Positions 1 through 6,990 of a stretch of 20,125 bases of DNA are shown one piece after another. Position numbers and translations under genes: made by a program. The number at the start of each line of letters is the position of its first letter. The first letter of the stretch is position 1. Source of the stretch: Vulcanimicrobiota bacterium (GTDB taxonomy: Bacteria > Vulcanimicrobiota > Vulcanimicrobiia > Vulcanimicrobiales > Vulcanimicrobiaceae); NCBI GenBank assembly GCA_030043675.1, contig JASHXG010000210.1:1-20125 (forward strand), written 5' to 3'. The notes under the pieces were generated by a model, which was not told the origin of the DNA, searched no databases, and worked only from the letters and a program-made list of their open reading frames with translations.

Positions 1-75
1 AGCGACATCGACGCGTTCAAGATCGATCGCCCGATCCTGCAAATGGAGTCGCCGCCAAAGACCTACATGGTCTAG
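1..75 (+). CDS. C-terminal end of an unidentified protein (partial)
   Basis: The first 25 codons read in frame 1 to a TAG at 73-75, giving a 24-residue tail that ends SPPKTYMV. The start lies outside the window. The fragment is too short to place in a family and no motif is visible. It is called coding because the frame is open from base 1 and the stop is followed by a non-coding, inverted-repeat-rich gap before the convergent gene that ends at 204. Confidence 0.45.
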   Translation, partial: SDIDAFKIDRPILQMESPPKTYMV

Positions 76-95
76 GTTCCCCCGGCTTCGAGGGC

Positions 96-143
96 GGCGG
101 GCGGCCCGCGGAACAACGGGAACCCCAGAAAGAGCCGCCCGCC
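96..143. repeat. Inverted repeat in the gap between two convergent genes
   Basis: The arms GGCGGGCGGC (96-105) and GCCGCCCGCC (134-143) are perfect 10-bp complements separated by 28 bases. They lie between the tail gene ending at 75 and the convergent gene ending at 204. A GC stem here could stop transcription from either side, but there is no T-run, so a terminator role is only inferred. The same 128-bp gap holds a second imperfect 18-bp palindrome (169-186, core GACGATCGTC). I see no gene in the gap. Confidence 0.4.
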
Positions 144-203
144 ACGCATCTTATGGTAGTCGGCCGGCGTCGGACGATCGTCAGACGCGCAAACTCACCC
201 GGA

Positions 204-1214
204 TCAGGGACCCAGGGCGGCGCCGATGGGAAGGACGAGGTAGTCCCCCGTCACGACCTGCGCCGGGCTTTGCTGCGCTTTGAGCGCATCGAGCACGAAA
301 ACCGAGGCCGGCCCGTGCAGGGTCGTGCCGCTCGTCGAGTAGAGCACGGAGCCCGATAGAGCGAGGCCGGCTGGGCCGATCAGCGGCGGGCTCGGGGACG
401 TGATCGTGCGCTGGGGTTTGCTCTTCCCGTTCGCGGTTCGCGAGTAGACGAGGATGTTGTTGTCGTTGGAGTTGGCGACGTAGAGCTCACCGGTTTTGTC
501 GTTTATCGCCATGCCGGTCGGCGTGTTCTGCTGACCTGTGCCGACGATCGCGCGGACCAGCGTCGGATTCGTGACGGGCGTCGAGAACTCGCTGATTTCG
601 TTGGTATCGGAGACGTAAAGGTCGCCCTGGCTATCCAGAGCGACGCCGTTGATGTCGGCGTGATGGTCGGGCAGCCCGATTCGCTGGAGTGTGGGCGCGC
701 TGCCGGATGCATCCGGCGCGTACACGGCGACGTATCCGTCGGTGAATCCGCCGACGTACTCGTATCCGTTCTTGTCGACCGCAACGCAGCTCGGAACGAA
801 CGGCGCGATCAGCTCGCGAAGCGGCTGATCGTAAGCTTTCGCGTCCTTGCGGTAGACGTAGATGGACTCACTGTCTTCGTCGGTGACGAAGAGGCGACCG
901 TTCGTCGGTGAGATCGCAATGGCGGCCGGATTATAGCCGAGCACGAGCGATGAGCCGGCCGGCGTAACGAGCGTGCCGTTTGCGTTGCGCGTGAAGCGGA
1001 AGACCGACTTGCCGTACGAATCGCTGATGTAAAGGGCCGTCGCCGTACCGCTCTTCGCCTTGCTCGGCTGTCGTATCATCGAGGCCGGCTGCGTGCCCTG
1101 CGGCAGCGCGGCCGTACCATTCGGAACGGCGTTGCCGCCGCTACAGTTGGGCAGCAGAAGGCCCGCAGCGGCGAGAACAACCAACGTGCGAGCGGACAAC
1201 GGTGATTGGAACAT
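204..1214 (-). CDS. Secreted beta-propeller (NHL/SMP-30-like) lipoprotein
   Basis: A 336-residue exported protein. Residues 9-24 form a short hydrophobic signal ending in LLPNC, a weak lipobox with Cys24 as possible lipidation site, followed by a polar linker. From about residue 55 the sequence repeats a blade-like pattern of 40-50 residues (LYISDSYGKSVFRFTR, LFVTDEDSESIYVYRK, LYVSDTNEISEFS, LYVANSNDNNILVYSR) with P-x-G/A-I/L-A-hydrophobic strands between. This matches NHL or SMP-30-like propellers, which usually bind ligands or act outside the cytoplasm. No catalytic residues can be assigned, so function is unknown. The ATG at 1214 is chosen over an upstream TTG at 1226 because GGAGG sits five bases before it and that TTG overlaps the GGAGG. 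It is 247 bp from the upstream permease stop and probably has its own promoter. Confidence 0.8.
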   Translation of the reverse strand: MFQSPLSARTLVVLAAAGLLLPNCSGGNAVPNGTAALPQGTQPASMIRQPSKAKSGTATALYISDSYGKSVFRFTRNANGTLVTPAGSSLVLGYNPAAIAISPTNGRLFVTDEDSESIYVYRKDAKAYDQPLRELIAPFVPSCVAVDKNGYEYVGGFTDGYVAVYAPDASGSAPTLQRIGLPDHHADINGVALDSQGDLYVSDTNEISEFSTPVTNPTLVRAIVGTGQQNTPTGMAINDKTGELYVANSNDNNILVYSRTANGKSKPQRTITSPSPPLIGPAGLALSGSVLYSTSGTTLHGPASVFVLDALKAQQSPAQVVTGDYLVLPIGAALGP

Positions 1215-1219
1215 GTACG

Positions 1220-1224
1220 CCTCC
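1220..1224 (-). promoter_or_regulatory. Ribosome binding site fixing the lipoprotein start
   Basis: On the - strand GGAGG lies five bases upstream of the ATG at 1214, preceded by a run of eight T residues. A small hairpin (ACGACC 1252-1257 / GGTCGT 1263-1268) lies further upstream in the leader region. I see no convincing -35/-10 pair between 1214 and 1348. Confidence 0.75.
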
Positions 1225-1348
1225 AAAAAAAACGAACGAGTTTCGCAAGCGACGACCGCACTGGTCGTACCCGGAGCTTACGAACTTGTAACGCAACCCC
1301 TTGGGGGCCGGTGCTCGGTTAGTTCCTTGCCGGTAATGCGAGCGCGCG

Positions 1349-1477
1349 CTATGTGCGCGCTGCCAGGCCGATCGAATCGCCGCCGGCCGAATATTTGAAG
1401 TACATGACGTTCGGCGTGCAGTCGTTTGGTGCGGTCGCTCGCGATGTAAAGTTTCGGCTCGCCTTTGGCGCGCTCAC
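1349..1477 (-). CDS. Possible small ORF or gene remnant (42 aa), unrecognised
   Basis: A GTG at 1477 overlaps the permease stop in a GTGA arrangement, the junction used repeatedly elsewhere in this window. It opens a 42-residue frame ending with TAG at 1351-1349. The C-terminal half (around NDCTPNVMYFKYSAGG) uses G/C-ending codons as real genes here do; the N-terminal half less so. A hairpin with arms AGCGCGC/GCGCGCT (1341-1361) overlaps the stop. No family is recognised. It could be a small coupled gene, the decayed tail of a longer gene, or chance. The rest of the 1215-1473 gap holds no other visible gene. Confidence 0.25.
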   Translation of the reverse strand: MSAPKASRNFTSRATAPNDCTPNVMYFKYSAGGDSIGLAART

Positions 1478-2898
1478 GTTGAGGAGTTGGCGTCCAGCGA
1501 GTGCTCGGCCTTCCGACGGCCGAGCAGATAAACTACGATGCCGCTTACGAGCATCAACACCGTCAAGCCGACGACTTTGACCACCGCGAGCACCTTGTTG
1601 GGATCGTTATCGGCCGGAAACCCGGCGAGCAGGATCGCGATGACCGTCGTCGCGAGACCGATCGAAGCCGCGACGAGCACGCTCCATCGCCCGCCTGGAA
1701 TGCGAACCATTTCACGCGTTGAGGGCACCGCGTGCAGTTTGAGCGCCGCCGCGAATAAGAAGAGGAACGGGACCATCGTGATCACGACGGTCGAGCTCAC
1801 GAGCACGTCGTAGGCCCCTCGGACGCTGGTCCCTCCCTGACCCAGAAAGATGAAGAGCGCTGCGAATCCGGCTTGCGTGAGCAGTGCCACGACCGGGGAG
1901 CCCCAGCGCGGGTGGGTCCGCCCGAAGACCGGCGGGAGAAAGCGGTCGATGCCGGCGACGAACGGAATCCGCGCCACGGCGCCGAGCCACGCACCGGCGC
2001 TGCCGACGCAGCTGACCGTCACGAGCACCGCCGCGACCGGCGTGAGCGCACTCAAGTTCAGGCGATCCGCTACGTGTCCGATCGCCTGCATCACACCCGA
2101 CGATGGGTTCACCTCACCCGGGACGAGGGCCGCGAGCACGCTCAGCGTTCCAATGATATAGATCACCGCGATCGCCGGCGCAGCCAGCCCGAGACCGAGT
2201 GGAATCGTCCGGCGCGGATTGCGCACCTCCCCGCCCATGAACGACATCGCTTCGGGGCCGGTCCATGCGAATGCGATCACCGACCAAAAGATGATGTCCT
2301 TGATCTGCAGCCCAGGACGCATCGTCGCGGCGCTGATCGTGCTCGCCGGACCGAACTTCCACCACGCAAGCCCGCCGAGCGCGACCAGCAGCAGCGTCAC
2401 CGTCCAGCGGCAAACGGCTCCTGCGTTATTGAGCCACTTGCCGATCTGCATGCCATAGACGTTGACGATCGTCGCCAACGCCAAGCCGCCTAGAGCGAAG
2501 GCTATGAAATACAGCGGCGAAGCCGAGAGCGCGCCGCCGCCGCTGCCGCCGACGAATAGCGCGTTTCCGGCGGCGAAGTAGAGCAGCGCCGGAAAATACG
2601 GTAGATTGCTCGCCCAATACGTCCATCCGGTGATGAAGCCGGCGAACGGCCCGAAGGCGCGTTTGCTCCACACGTAGAGGCCGCCTTCCTCGGGGTAGTG
2701 CGATGACAAGAAAACGACGGCGATCGCGAGCGGTACGAACATCGCAAAGCACCCGATCAGCCAGACCGGTATCGAGCTCGGCCCCGCCGCGGCCGCGGTC
2801 GCGACCCACTGCAGATTCGATCCTGCCACGACAAAGAACAGGATCACGTCGAGAAGGCCGAGCGTACGGCGAAGGTGCACGGCCTGCGGATCGGTCAT
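1474..2898 (-). CDS. APC-superfamily amino acid / polyamine permease
   Basis: A 474-residue integral membrane protein, the usual APC length, with about twelve hydrophobic segments from residue 12 to near the C-terminus. Helix 1 is FFVVAGSNLQWVATAAAAGP. The loop after helix 2 carries the family motif SSHYPEEGGLYVWSKRAFGP followed by FAGFITGWTYWASNLPYFP, and helix 6 contains FAWTGPEAMSFMGGEVRNPRRTIP. These are typical of APC permeases that move amino acids or related amines with protons or by exchange; the substrate cannot be read from sequence. The ATG at 2898 is preferred over an in-frame upstream start because it overlaps the CHAD stop as ATGA (2898-2895), so translation is probably coupled to the upstream CHAD frame. 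A cytosolic C-terminus ends shortly after the last helix. Confidence 0.9.
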   Translation of the reverse strand: MTDPQAVHLRRTLGLLDVILFFVVAGSNLQWVATAAAAGPSSIPVWLIGCFAMFVPLAIAVVFLSSHYPEEGGLYVWSKRAFGPFAGFITGWTYWASNLPYFPALLYFAAGNALFVGGSGGGALSASPLYFIAFALGGLALATIVNVYGMQIGKWLNNAGAVCRWTVTLLLVALGGLAWWKFGPASTISAATMRPGLQIKDIIFWSVIAFAWTGPEAMSFMGGEVRNPRRTIPLGLGLAAPAIAVIYIIGTLSVLAALVPGEVNPSSGVMQAIGHVADRLNLSALTPVAAVLVTVSCVGSAGAWLGAVARIPFVAGIDRFLPPVFGRTHPRWGSPVVALLTQAGFAALFIFLGQGGTSVRGAYDVLVSSTVVITMVPFLFLFAAALKLHAVPSTREMVRIPGGRWSVLVAASIGLATTVIAILLAGFPADNDPNKVLAVVKVVGLTVLMLVSGIVVYLLGRRKAEHSLDANSST

Positions 2899-3290
2899 GT
2901 TCGCTCGAATATCGCGCGCACGATGTTCCACTCTTCGGCCGCGCGATCGATGCACGTTTCCCGCTCTTGCTGAAGTCGGCGTTGCGTCTGACCCATCGTC
3001 GGCGGAAGGATTGCGAGCAAGACGTCGCGGTCGTGCACCTCTCCGAGCGCGTCCTGTACGAGCGCGAGATGCTCGGCCGCCGATTCGAGCGAAGGCTCGA
3101 GCGGCTCGAAGCGCTCCAGAGCATAACGCAGCCGTTTGCAGGCGATGCGAAAGTCGTGAAGTCCGCGCTTGTCGCGCCGCTCGAGTCCGGCGGCCAATCC
3201 CGTGGCCTCGTGCAGCCGGCCGTGCACCACGCGCTCGATGACGTCTGCAACGTCTCGGACTCCGGATAGCTCGATATGCTCCGGCTTCAC
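2895..3290 (-). CDS. CHAD-domain protein, C-terminal-type half
   Basis: The protein is all-helical and Arg/His/Leu-rich. It carries the CHAD hallmark RGLHDFRIACKRLRYALERF followed by LVQDALGEVHDRDVLLAIL, which corresponds to the second half of a normal CHAD domain. CHAD proteins bind inorganic polyphosphate through basic residues and conserved histidines, often at polyphosphate granules. The coding frame is open from 3500, but upstream of 3310 it merely shadows the other CHAD frame. The start given is GTG at 3290, 19 bp after the stop of the N-terminal half, giving 131 residues without a strong ribosome binding site. A TTG at 3380 is another option. The stop overlaps the permease ATG. This is either a true half-CHAD gene or the 3' part of one gene of about 280 codons split by a frameshift. 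Confidence 0.7.
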   Translation of the reverse strand: MKPEHIELSGVRDVADVIERVVHGRLHEATGLAAGLERRDKRGLHDFRIACKRLRYALERFEPLEPSLESAAEHLALVQDALGEVHDRDVLLAILPPTMGQTQRRLQQERETCIDRAAEEWNIVRAIFERT

Positions 3291-3309
3291 CTGCTCGATG
3301 CCCGCTAGT

Positions 3310-3732
3310 CTACGACTCGAAGCACGTTCGGCGCAGATGTTTGCGCGCGTTTTGGGTCGCGCGCCGCTCGCGTTGAGCAAGCTCGTCGAGGAGCGGTCGC
3401 GCGATCTCGCGTTCGCTCTCGTCGAGACGACTTTCCAGAAGTTGCAGCAGTACGGTTGCGTCGCGCGCGGCGTCGGTAGCTGCGGCAGCGCGCTTGACAC
3501 GCCGAGTCAGCCGGGGCAAGGGCATCAAATCGCTCGCGTCTTCGAGGAGCGAGCGCAGACGGCGTCCGGTCGTTCTTACGTCGTGCAATCCCTCTTCGGT
3601 CGGCTTACGCACGAATCGCCGGCGCGCGCGTTCCAAACCACGCCGCTCGGCTCGTATCGTTTTCGCGAGCCATTTCACCGCCGGAGATCGCAGCGTGCAC
3701 TCGTTCTTCGAGGCAGCAGCGTCCATTGCCAT
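3310..3732 (-). CDS. CHAD-domain protein, N-terminal-type half
   Basis: A 140-residue basic, helical protein with the first-half CHAD signature EEGLHDVRTTGRRLRSLLED, then RRVKRAAAATDAARDATVLL, the 'aRDxxV' region of the family. It ends with a TAG at 3312-3310 just where the second half of a CHAD domain continues in another frame. The ATG at 3732 (reading MAMDAAAS, with a second ATG six bases on) is preferred because upstream sequence must serve the divergent GerMN gene, leaving a 52-bp shared control region. The likely role is polyphosphate binding together with the downstream half. Whether the two halves are separate polypeptides, as drawn, or one gene broken by a real or sequencing frameshift cannot be settled here. 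Confidence 0.7.
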   Translation of the reverse strand: MAMDAAASKNECTLRSPAVKWLAKTIRAERRGLERARRRFVRKPTEEGLHDVRTTGRRLRSLLEDASDLMPLPRLTRRVKRAAAATDAARDATVLLQLLESRLDESEREIARPLLDELAQRERRATQNARKHLRRTCFES

Positions 3733-3784
3733 CGATCTTCGACGAGGGTCTTTGCACGGCCCTTCGCGAATCCGATGCGCAAAC

Positions 3785-4306
3785 GTGAGATCGAGCCGTC
3801 TACCCACCCTGCTCGTGTTGCTGGTGATCGTTGCCGCCGGCACCTGGTACTACCTCTCTCACCGCGGCGCGGGCACGGGCGCGACGCTGCTGGTCTACTT
3901 CACCAAGCTCGATGGGAAGACGCTCGGCGATCTGAGCGTCTCGTTGCGTCCGCCACAGGCGGGCGAGAGCGCCGCCGAACACTTGCACAACACCGTGTTG
4001 TATGCGGCGGTGCAAGCGGTCGCGGGGCCGCCCGACGACGTGCAGGCCGTGCGCTTTCCGCCCGGTACGCGCGTGTTGGGCGTCAGCGTCGATGGTTCGA
4101 CGGCGACGGTCGATCTTTCGAAGGAAGTAGAGCGTCAGGCCGGCGGCTCGTTCGGCGAGAACGGCGAGTTCAAAGGATTGGTCTACACGGTGACCGGCGT
4201 TCCCGGCATCAGCGCCGTTCAAGTGACGATCGAAGGCGAGAAGCTGCAGACGCTTCCAGGGGGACATCTTGAACTGGACCAACCGCTTCAACGCTCCGAT
4301 TGGTAG
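3785..4306 (+). CDS. Membrane-anchored GerMN-domain protein
   Basis: A 173-residue protein with one N-terminal membrane segment (LPTLLVLLVIVAAGTWYYL, about residues 7-25). An extracytoplasmic GerMN domain follows, with the characteristic LLVYFTK start, NTVLYAAVQAVAGPP and the core FPPGTRVLGVSVDGSTATVDLS. GerM-like domains occur in sporulation and cell-envelope proteins and are thought to bind peptidoglycan or partner proteins. There is no lipobox, so it is a signal-anchor protein. The GTG at 3785 is chosen because it puts a short basic stretch directly before the membrane helix; no clear ribosome binding site is seen. It overlaps the amidase start by 38 bp and is followed by murI. This recalls the racE-gerM neighbourhood of Bacillus and supports a role in cell-wall metabolism. 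Confidence 0.8.
   Translation: MRSSRLPTLLVLLVIVAAGTWYYLSHRGAGTGATLLVYFTKLDGKTLGDLSVSLRPPQAGESAAEHLHNTVLYAAVQAVAGPPDDVQAVRFPPGTRVLGVSVDGSTATVDLSKEVERQAGGSFGENGEFKGLVYTVTGVPGISAVQVTIEGEKLQTLPGGHLELDQPLQRSDW
4258..4263 (+). promoter_or_regulatory. Ribosome binding site for the amidase TTG start
   Basis: AGGGGG lies five bases before the TTG at 4269, inside the 3' end of the GerMN gene. It supports the unusual TTG start, which also yields a complete signal peptide. Confidence 0.7.
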
Positions 4307-6233
4307 CAAATTCCCCGCGGCCGCTTTCCTGCTGGCGGCAGCGCTCGCGATTCCCGCCGTAGCCAACACCTCGCTCACGGCGATCTATCAGCAGCAGAGC
4401 ATCCGCTTCACGCATCTCGAGTCATATGGGAACGACACCGCTATCGGCGTCGACGACCCCGGTTTCGCGACGCTGCTGCGCGAGTCCGGCGCGGTCCTGA
4501 CTTGGAAGCCCGGCGAGCGTTACGTTTTGATAACGACGGACGTACCGGTGGTCGTGAGTTTTTCGATCGGCGATCGTCGTTACGACGTTGGTCCGATTAG
4601 CCTGCAAGCGAGTTTCGCGCCTTATCAGCGTGGCGATGAGGCCTATCTTCCATTTAACGAAGTGCTGCACGCGCTGGACCTCGCGCTGCGCCAAGATGGT
4701 GCGGTCGCCGTACTGCAGCCTCAGCTGGCATCGCTCGACGTGCGCAACGAAGGCGATCGCGTGGCGCTTCTCGCGCATGGCGGCGCGCCAATTCGTCCGC
4801 GCATCGTGCAACAGAGCGGCACGGCGGTTACCTACGAATTCGACGGTGTCGGAACGACCCTGGCCGGGACGCGACCAATCGGCGCCGGGGGTGTGCGCAG
4901 CGTGACGATCGCGCAGTCGGGAACGGTGCGAGATCCCAAAGCCCTGGTGACGGTGCAGCTCATGCCCGGCGGCGCTCCGGCGGCGCCGCAGCAAACCGAC
5001 GATCGCGACGTTCTGCTCGGCTTCAGCGGCGCCGGCGGCGGTCCAGCCGCACCGGTTGTCGCCGAGCAGTCGCCCACGCCGATGCCGCCGCCGCAGGGGC
5101 CGCCGGCCGCCTCGACGCCGCAGGCTGCCGCAGCCGCGCAGCCGGGCAACTCGAACGCGGCCACCACGGTGACCGGCGTGACGGTGCAGCGCGTCGCGGC
5201 CGGCGTTTCGGTGACGATTGCAATCGCCGGAAACGCCACTTTTGAATGGCATCGGCTGCGCGAGCCCGACAATCGCTTCTGGGTCGACATCCAGGGCGCG
5301 CAGCTGCAGGGGCCGCCGATCGAGCAGAACGAACCGAGCCCGCTCCTCTCGATGCGCGTTCGCCAAGACGATCCTACGACGGTTCGGGTGGCGCTCTCGC
5401 TGAGCGGCCCGAAATCGATCGAGGTATCGCCTTCGAACAACGCGCTCGACGTCGAGGTCGGCGACAACGATGTGGCGGACGTGCCGCGCTCGGGAAGCGG
5501 CAGCGTCGGTTCGGTCGTCGCGGTGAGCGAGCCCAACGCTGCCTTCGTCACGCCCGCGCCCTCAGACGAGTATGCAGAGCCTCAAAACCCGCAGGATACG
5601 ACCTGGAAGTTTGGACCGCGCGGTGAGAGCGCTCCCCAGTACGTTCCGACCAACCCGCGCCTCATCGTGATCGACCCGGGCCACGGCGGCAGCGACCGGG
5701 GAACGATCCACGGCGGGGTCGAGGAAGCCGTGCTCACGCTCGACATGGCCCGGCGGCTGCGCGACATTTTGGTATCGCGCGGGTGGCAGGTGAAGATGAC
5801 GCGTGATGCCGACGTGGACGTTTACGCGCCCAATGCCGATGCGCATCAAGAGCTGCAAGCGCGGGCGGACGTCGCCAACAACGCCGGGGCGCGCCTCTTC
5901 CTGAGCATTCACGTCAACGCGTACATCAATGCCGGCCCTTACGGTACGACCTGCTACATTTCCAAGGCGGAGGACGTCGCGTTCGGGCGCATCCTCGAAA
6001 CGCATCTGGCTGCCGACGGAACCAAAGACGACGGCGTCATCAAGAGCCACCTGTACGTGACGCTCCACACGCGCATGCCGGCCGCGCTCGTAGAGACCGC
6101 CTTCCTCTCGAATCCGAGCGACTACGCGCTGCTGACGTCCCCCGCCTGGCGGCAGAAGGTCGCTCAAGAGATGGCCGATGCGATCGGGGAATACACGCAG
6201 GAGTATCCCGTTCCCAACCAACCGGCTCAATAA
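4269..6233 (+). CDS. N-acetylmuramoyl-L-alanine amidase with AMIN domains
   Basis: A 654-residue exported, zinc-dependent peptidoglycan hydrolase that cleaves the amide between N-acetylmuramic acid and L-Ala. The signal peptide covers residues 1-32 with an AVA cleavage site before Asn33. Residues about 35-150 resemble a copper-amine-oxidase N-terminal-like wall-binding domain (DEAYLPFNEVLHALDLAL). An AMIN-like segment follows (about 154-235), then a Pro/Ala-rich linker (about 255-295) and a second AMIN domain (about 300-398, ending NNALDVEVG). The catalytic Amidase_3 domain fills about 463-648. Zinc ligands are visible as His472 (IDPGHGG), Glu486 (VEEAVLTLD) and His548 (LSIHVNAY); Glu609 (ALVETAFLSNPSD) is the catalytic base. 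No cysteine-dependent or LysM domain is present. It is seven bases upstream of murI. Confidence 0.93.
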   Translation: MNWTNRFNAPIGSKFPAAAFLLAAALAIPAVANTSLTAIYQQQSIRFTHLESYGNDTAIGVDDPGFATLLRESGAVLTWKPGERYVLITTDVPVVVSFSIGDRRYDVGPISLQASFAPYQRGDEAYLPFNEVLHALDLALRQDGAVAVLQPQLASLDVRNEGDRVALLAHGGAPIRPRIVQQSGTAVTYEFDGVGTTLAGTRPIGAGGVRSVTIAQSGTVRDPKALVTVQLMPGGAPAAPQQTDDRDVLLGFSGAGGGPAAPVVAEQSPTPMPPPQGPPAASTPQAAAAAQPGNSNAATTVTGVTVQRVAAGVSVTIAIAGNATFEWHRLREPDNRFWVDIQGAQLQGPPIEQNEPSPLLSMRVRQDDPTTVRVALSLSGPKSIEVSPSNNALDVEVGDNDVADVPRSGSGSVGSVVAVSEPNAAFVTPAPSDEYAEPQNPQDTTWKFGPRGESAPQYVPTNPRLIVIDPGHGGSDRGTIHGGVEEAVLTLDMARRLRDILVSRGWQVKMTRDADVDVYAPNADAHQELQARADVANNAGARLFLSIHVNAYINAGPYGTTCYISKAEDVAFGRILETHLAADGTKDDGVIKSHLYVTLHTRMPAALVETAFLSNPSDYALLTSPAWRQKVAQEMADAIGEYTQEYPVPNQPAQ

Positions 6234-6240
6234 ATTCGGG

Positions 6241-6990
6241 ATGATCGGGCTTTTCGATTCGGGTCTGGGCGGCCTCACGGTCCTGCAGCGGGTGCGCGAG
6301 CGTCTGCCGCTGGTGGACGTCTTGTTCTTCGCCGATCAAGCCCACGTGCCGTACGGAGATCGTACGCACGAGGAGTTGCTGAGACTCTTGCGTGCCAATC
6401 TCGCGCGCCTCGACGAGCACGGCGTTGACGCCATCGTCATGGCCTGCAACACCTCGTGTGCGATTGCCGAACGCTACGGGTGGCCGTGCTCGCGCGCACC
6501 GGTGATCGACTTGATCGAGTCGGCAGCGTTGGCCGTCGAGCGGGCCGGGTTTCGACGAATCGGCGTGGTGGCGACGGCTGCAACCGTCGGCGCAGGATCG
6601 TACGGTCGCACTCTGCGCAATCACATCACGGGAATCGACGTGGTCGAAGTGCCGGCGCCGGCGTTGGTGCCGCTGGTCGAGGCAGGATTGGTGACGGGTG
6701 CACAAAGCCGCGCCGCCGTTGCCGAAGTTTGCTCGCACTTGCCGCTCGATCTCGAGGCGCTCGTCTACGGCTGCACGCACTACCCGCTGCTCGAGGAGCA
6801 CTTTCGCGCCGCGCTCGGCGGCGTGGCTTTGATCGATCCGGCCGTCGTGCAAGCGCAGCGCGCAGCGGACCTGCTCGGCGATCGGAATCGAACCGGCGGC
6901 GCCGCGATGACGACCTATCTCACGAATGGCGATGAAGGCGCGTTCCGCGACGCGGTCGCCCGCTTGATGGCGTTAGCGCCCGGCGTGTGA
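6241..6990 (+). CDS. murI: Glutamate racemase
   Basis: A 249-residue cytoplasmic enzyme that makes D-glutamate for peptidoglycan precursors without a cofactor. The signature GLFDSGLGGLTVL opens the protein (Asp6). VLFFADQAHVPYGDR holds the substrate-binding Asp-x-x-x-x-P-Y-G motif. The two catalytic cysteines are Cys69 (MACNTSC) and Cys178 (YGCTHYPLLE). Length is slightly short of the usual 260-280 but all motifs are intact. The ATG at 6241 is used because upstream in-frame sequence lies within the amidase gene. It closes the GerMN-amidase-murI cell-wall block, and its 3' end overlaps the convergent PAP2 gene by 18 bp. Confidence 0.95.
   Translation: MIGLFDSGLGGLTVLQRVRERLPLVDVLFFADQAHVPYGDRTHEELLRLLRANLARLDEHGVDAIVMACNTSCAIAERYGWPCSRAPVIDLIESAALAVERAGFRRIGVVATAATVGAGSYGRTLRNHITGIDVVEVPAPALVPLVEAGLVTGAQSRAAVAEVCSHLPLDLEALVYGCTHYPLLEEHFRAALGGVALIDPAVVQAQRAADLLGDRNRTGGAAMTTYLTNGDEGAFRDAVARLMALAPGV

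Noticed and set aside
3494..3784. Longer N-terminus for the GerMN gene starting near 3494
   Set aside because: That extension overlaps the CHAD gene on the other strand and is Arg/Ser-rich without features. The GTG at 3785 directly precedes the membrane helix.
4422..5366. Long open frames on the - strand opposite the amidase gene
   Set aside because: They are Arg-rich antisense translations without domains. The + strand frame has a signal peptide, recognisable domains and catalytic residues.
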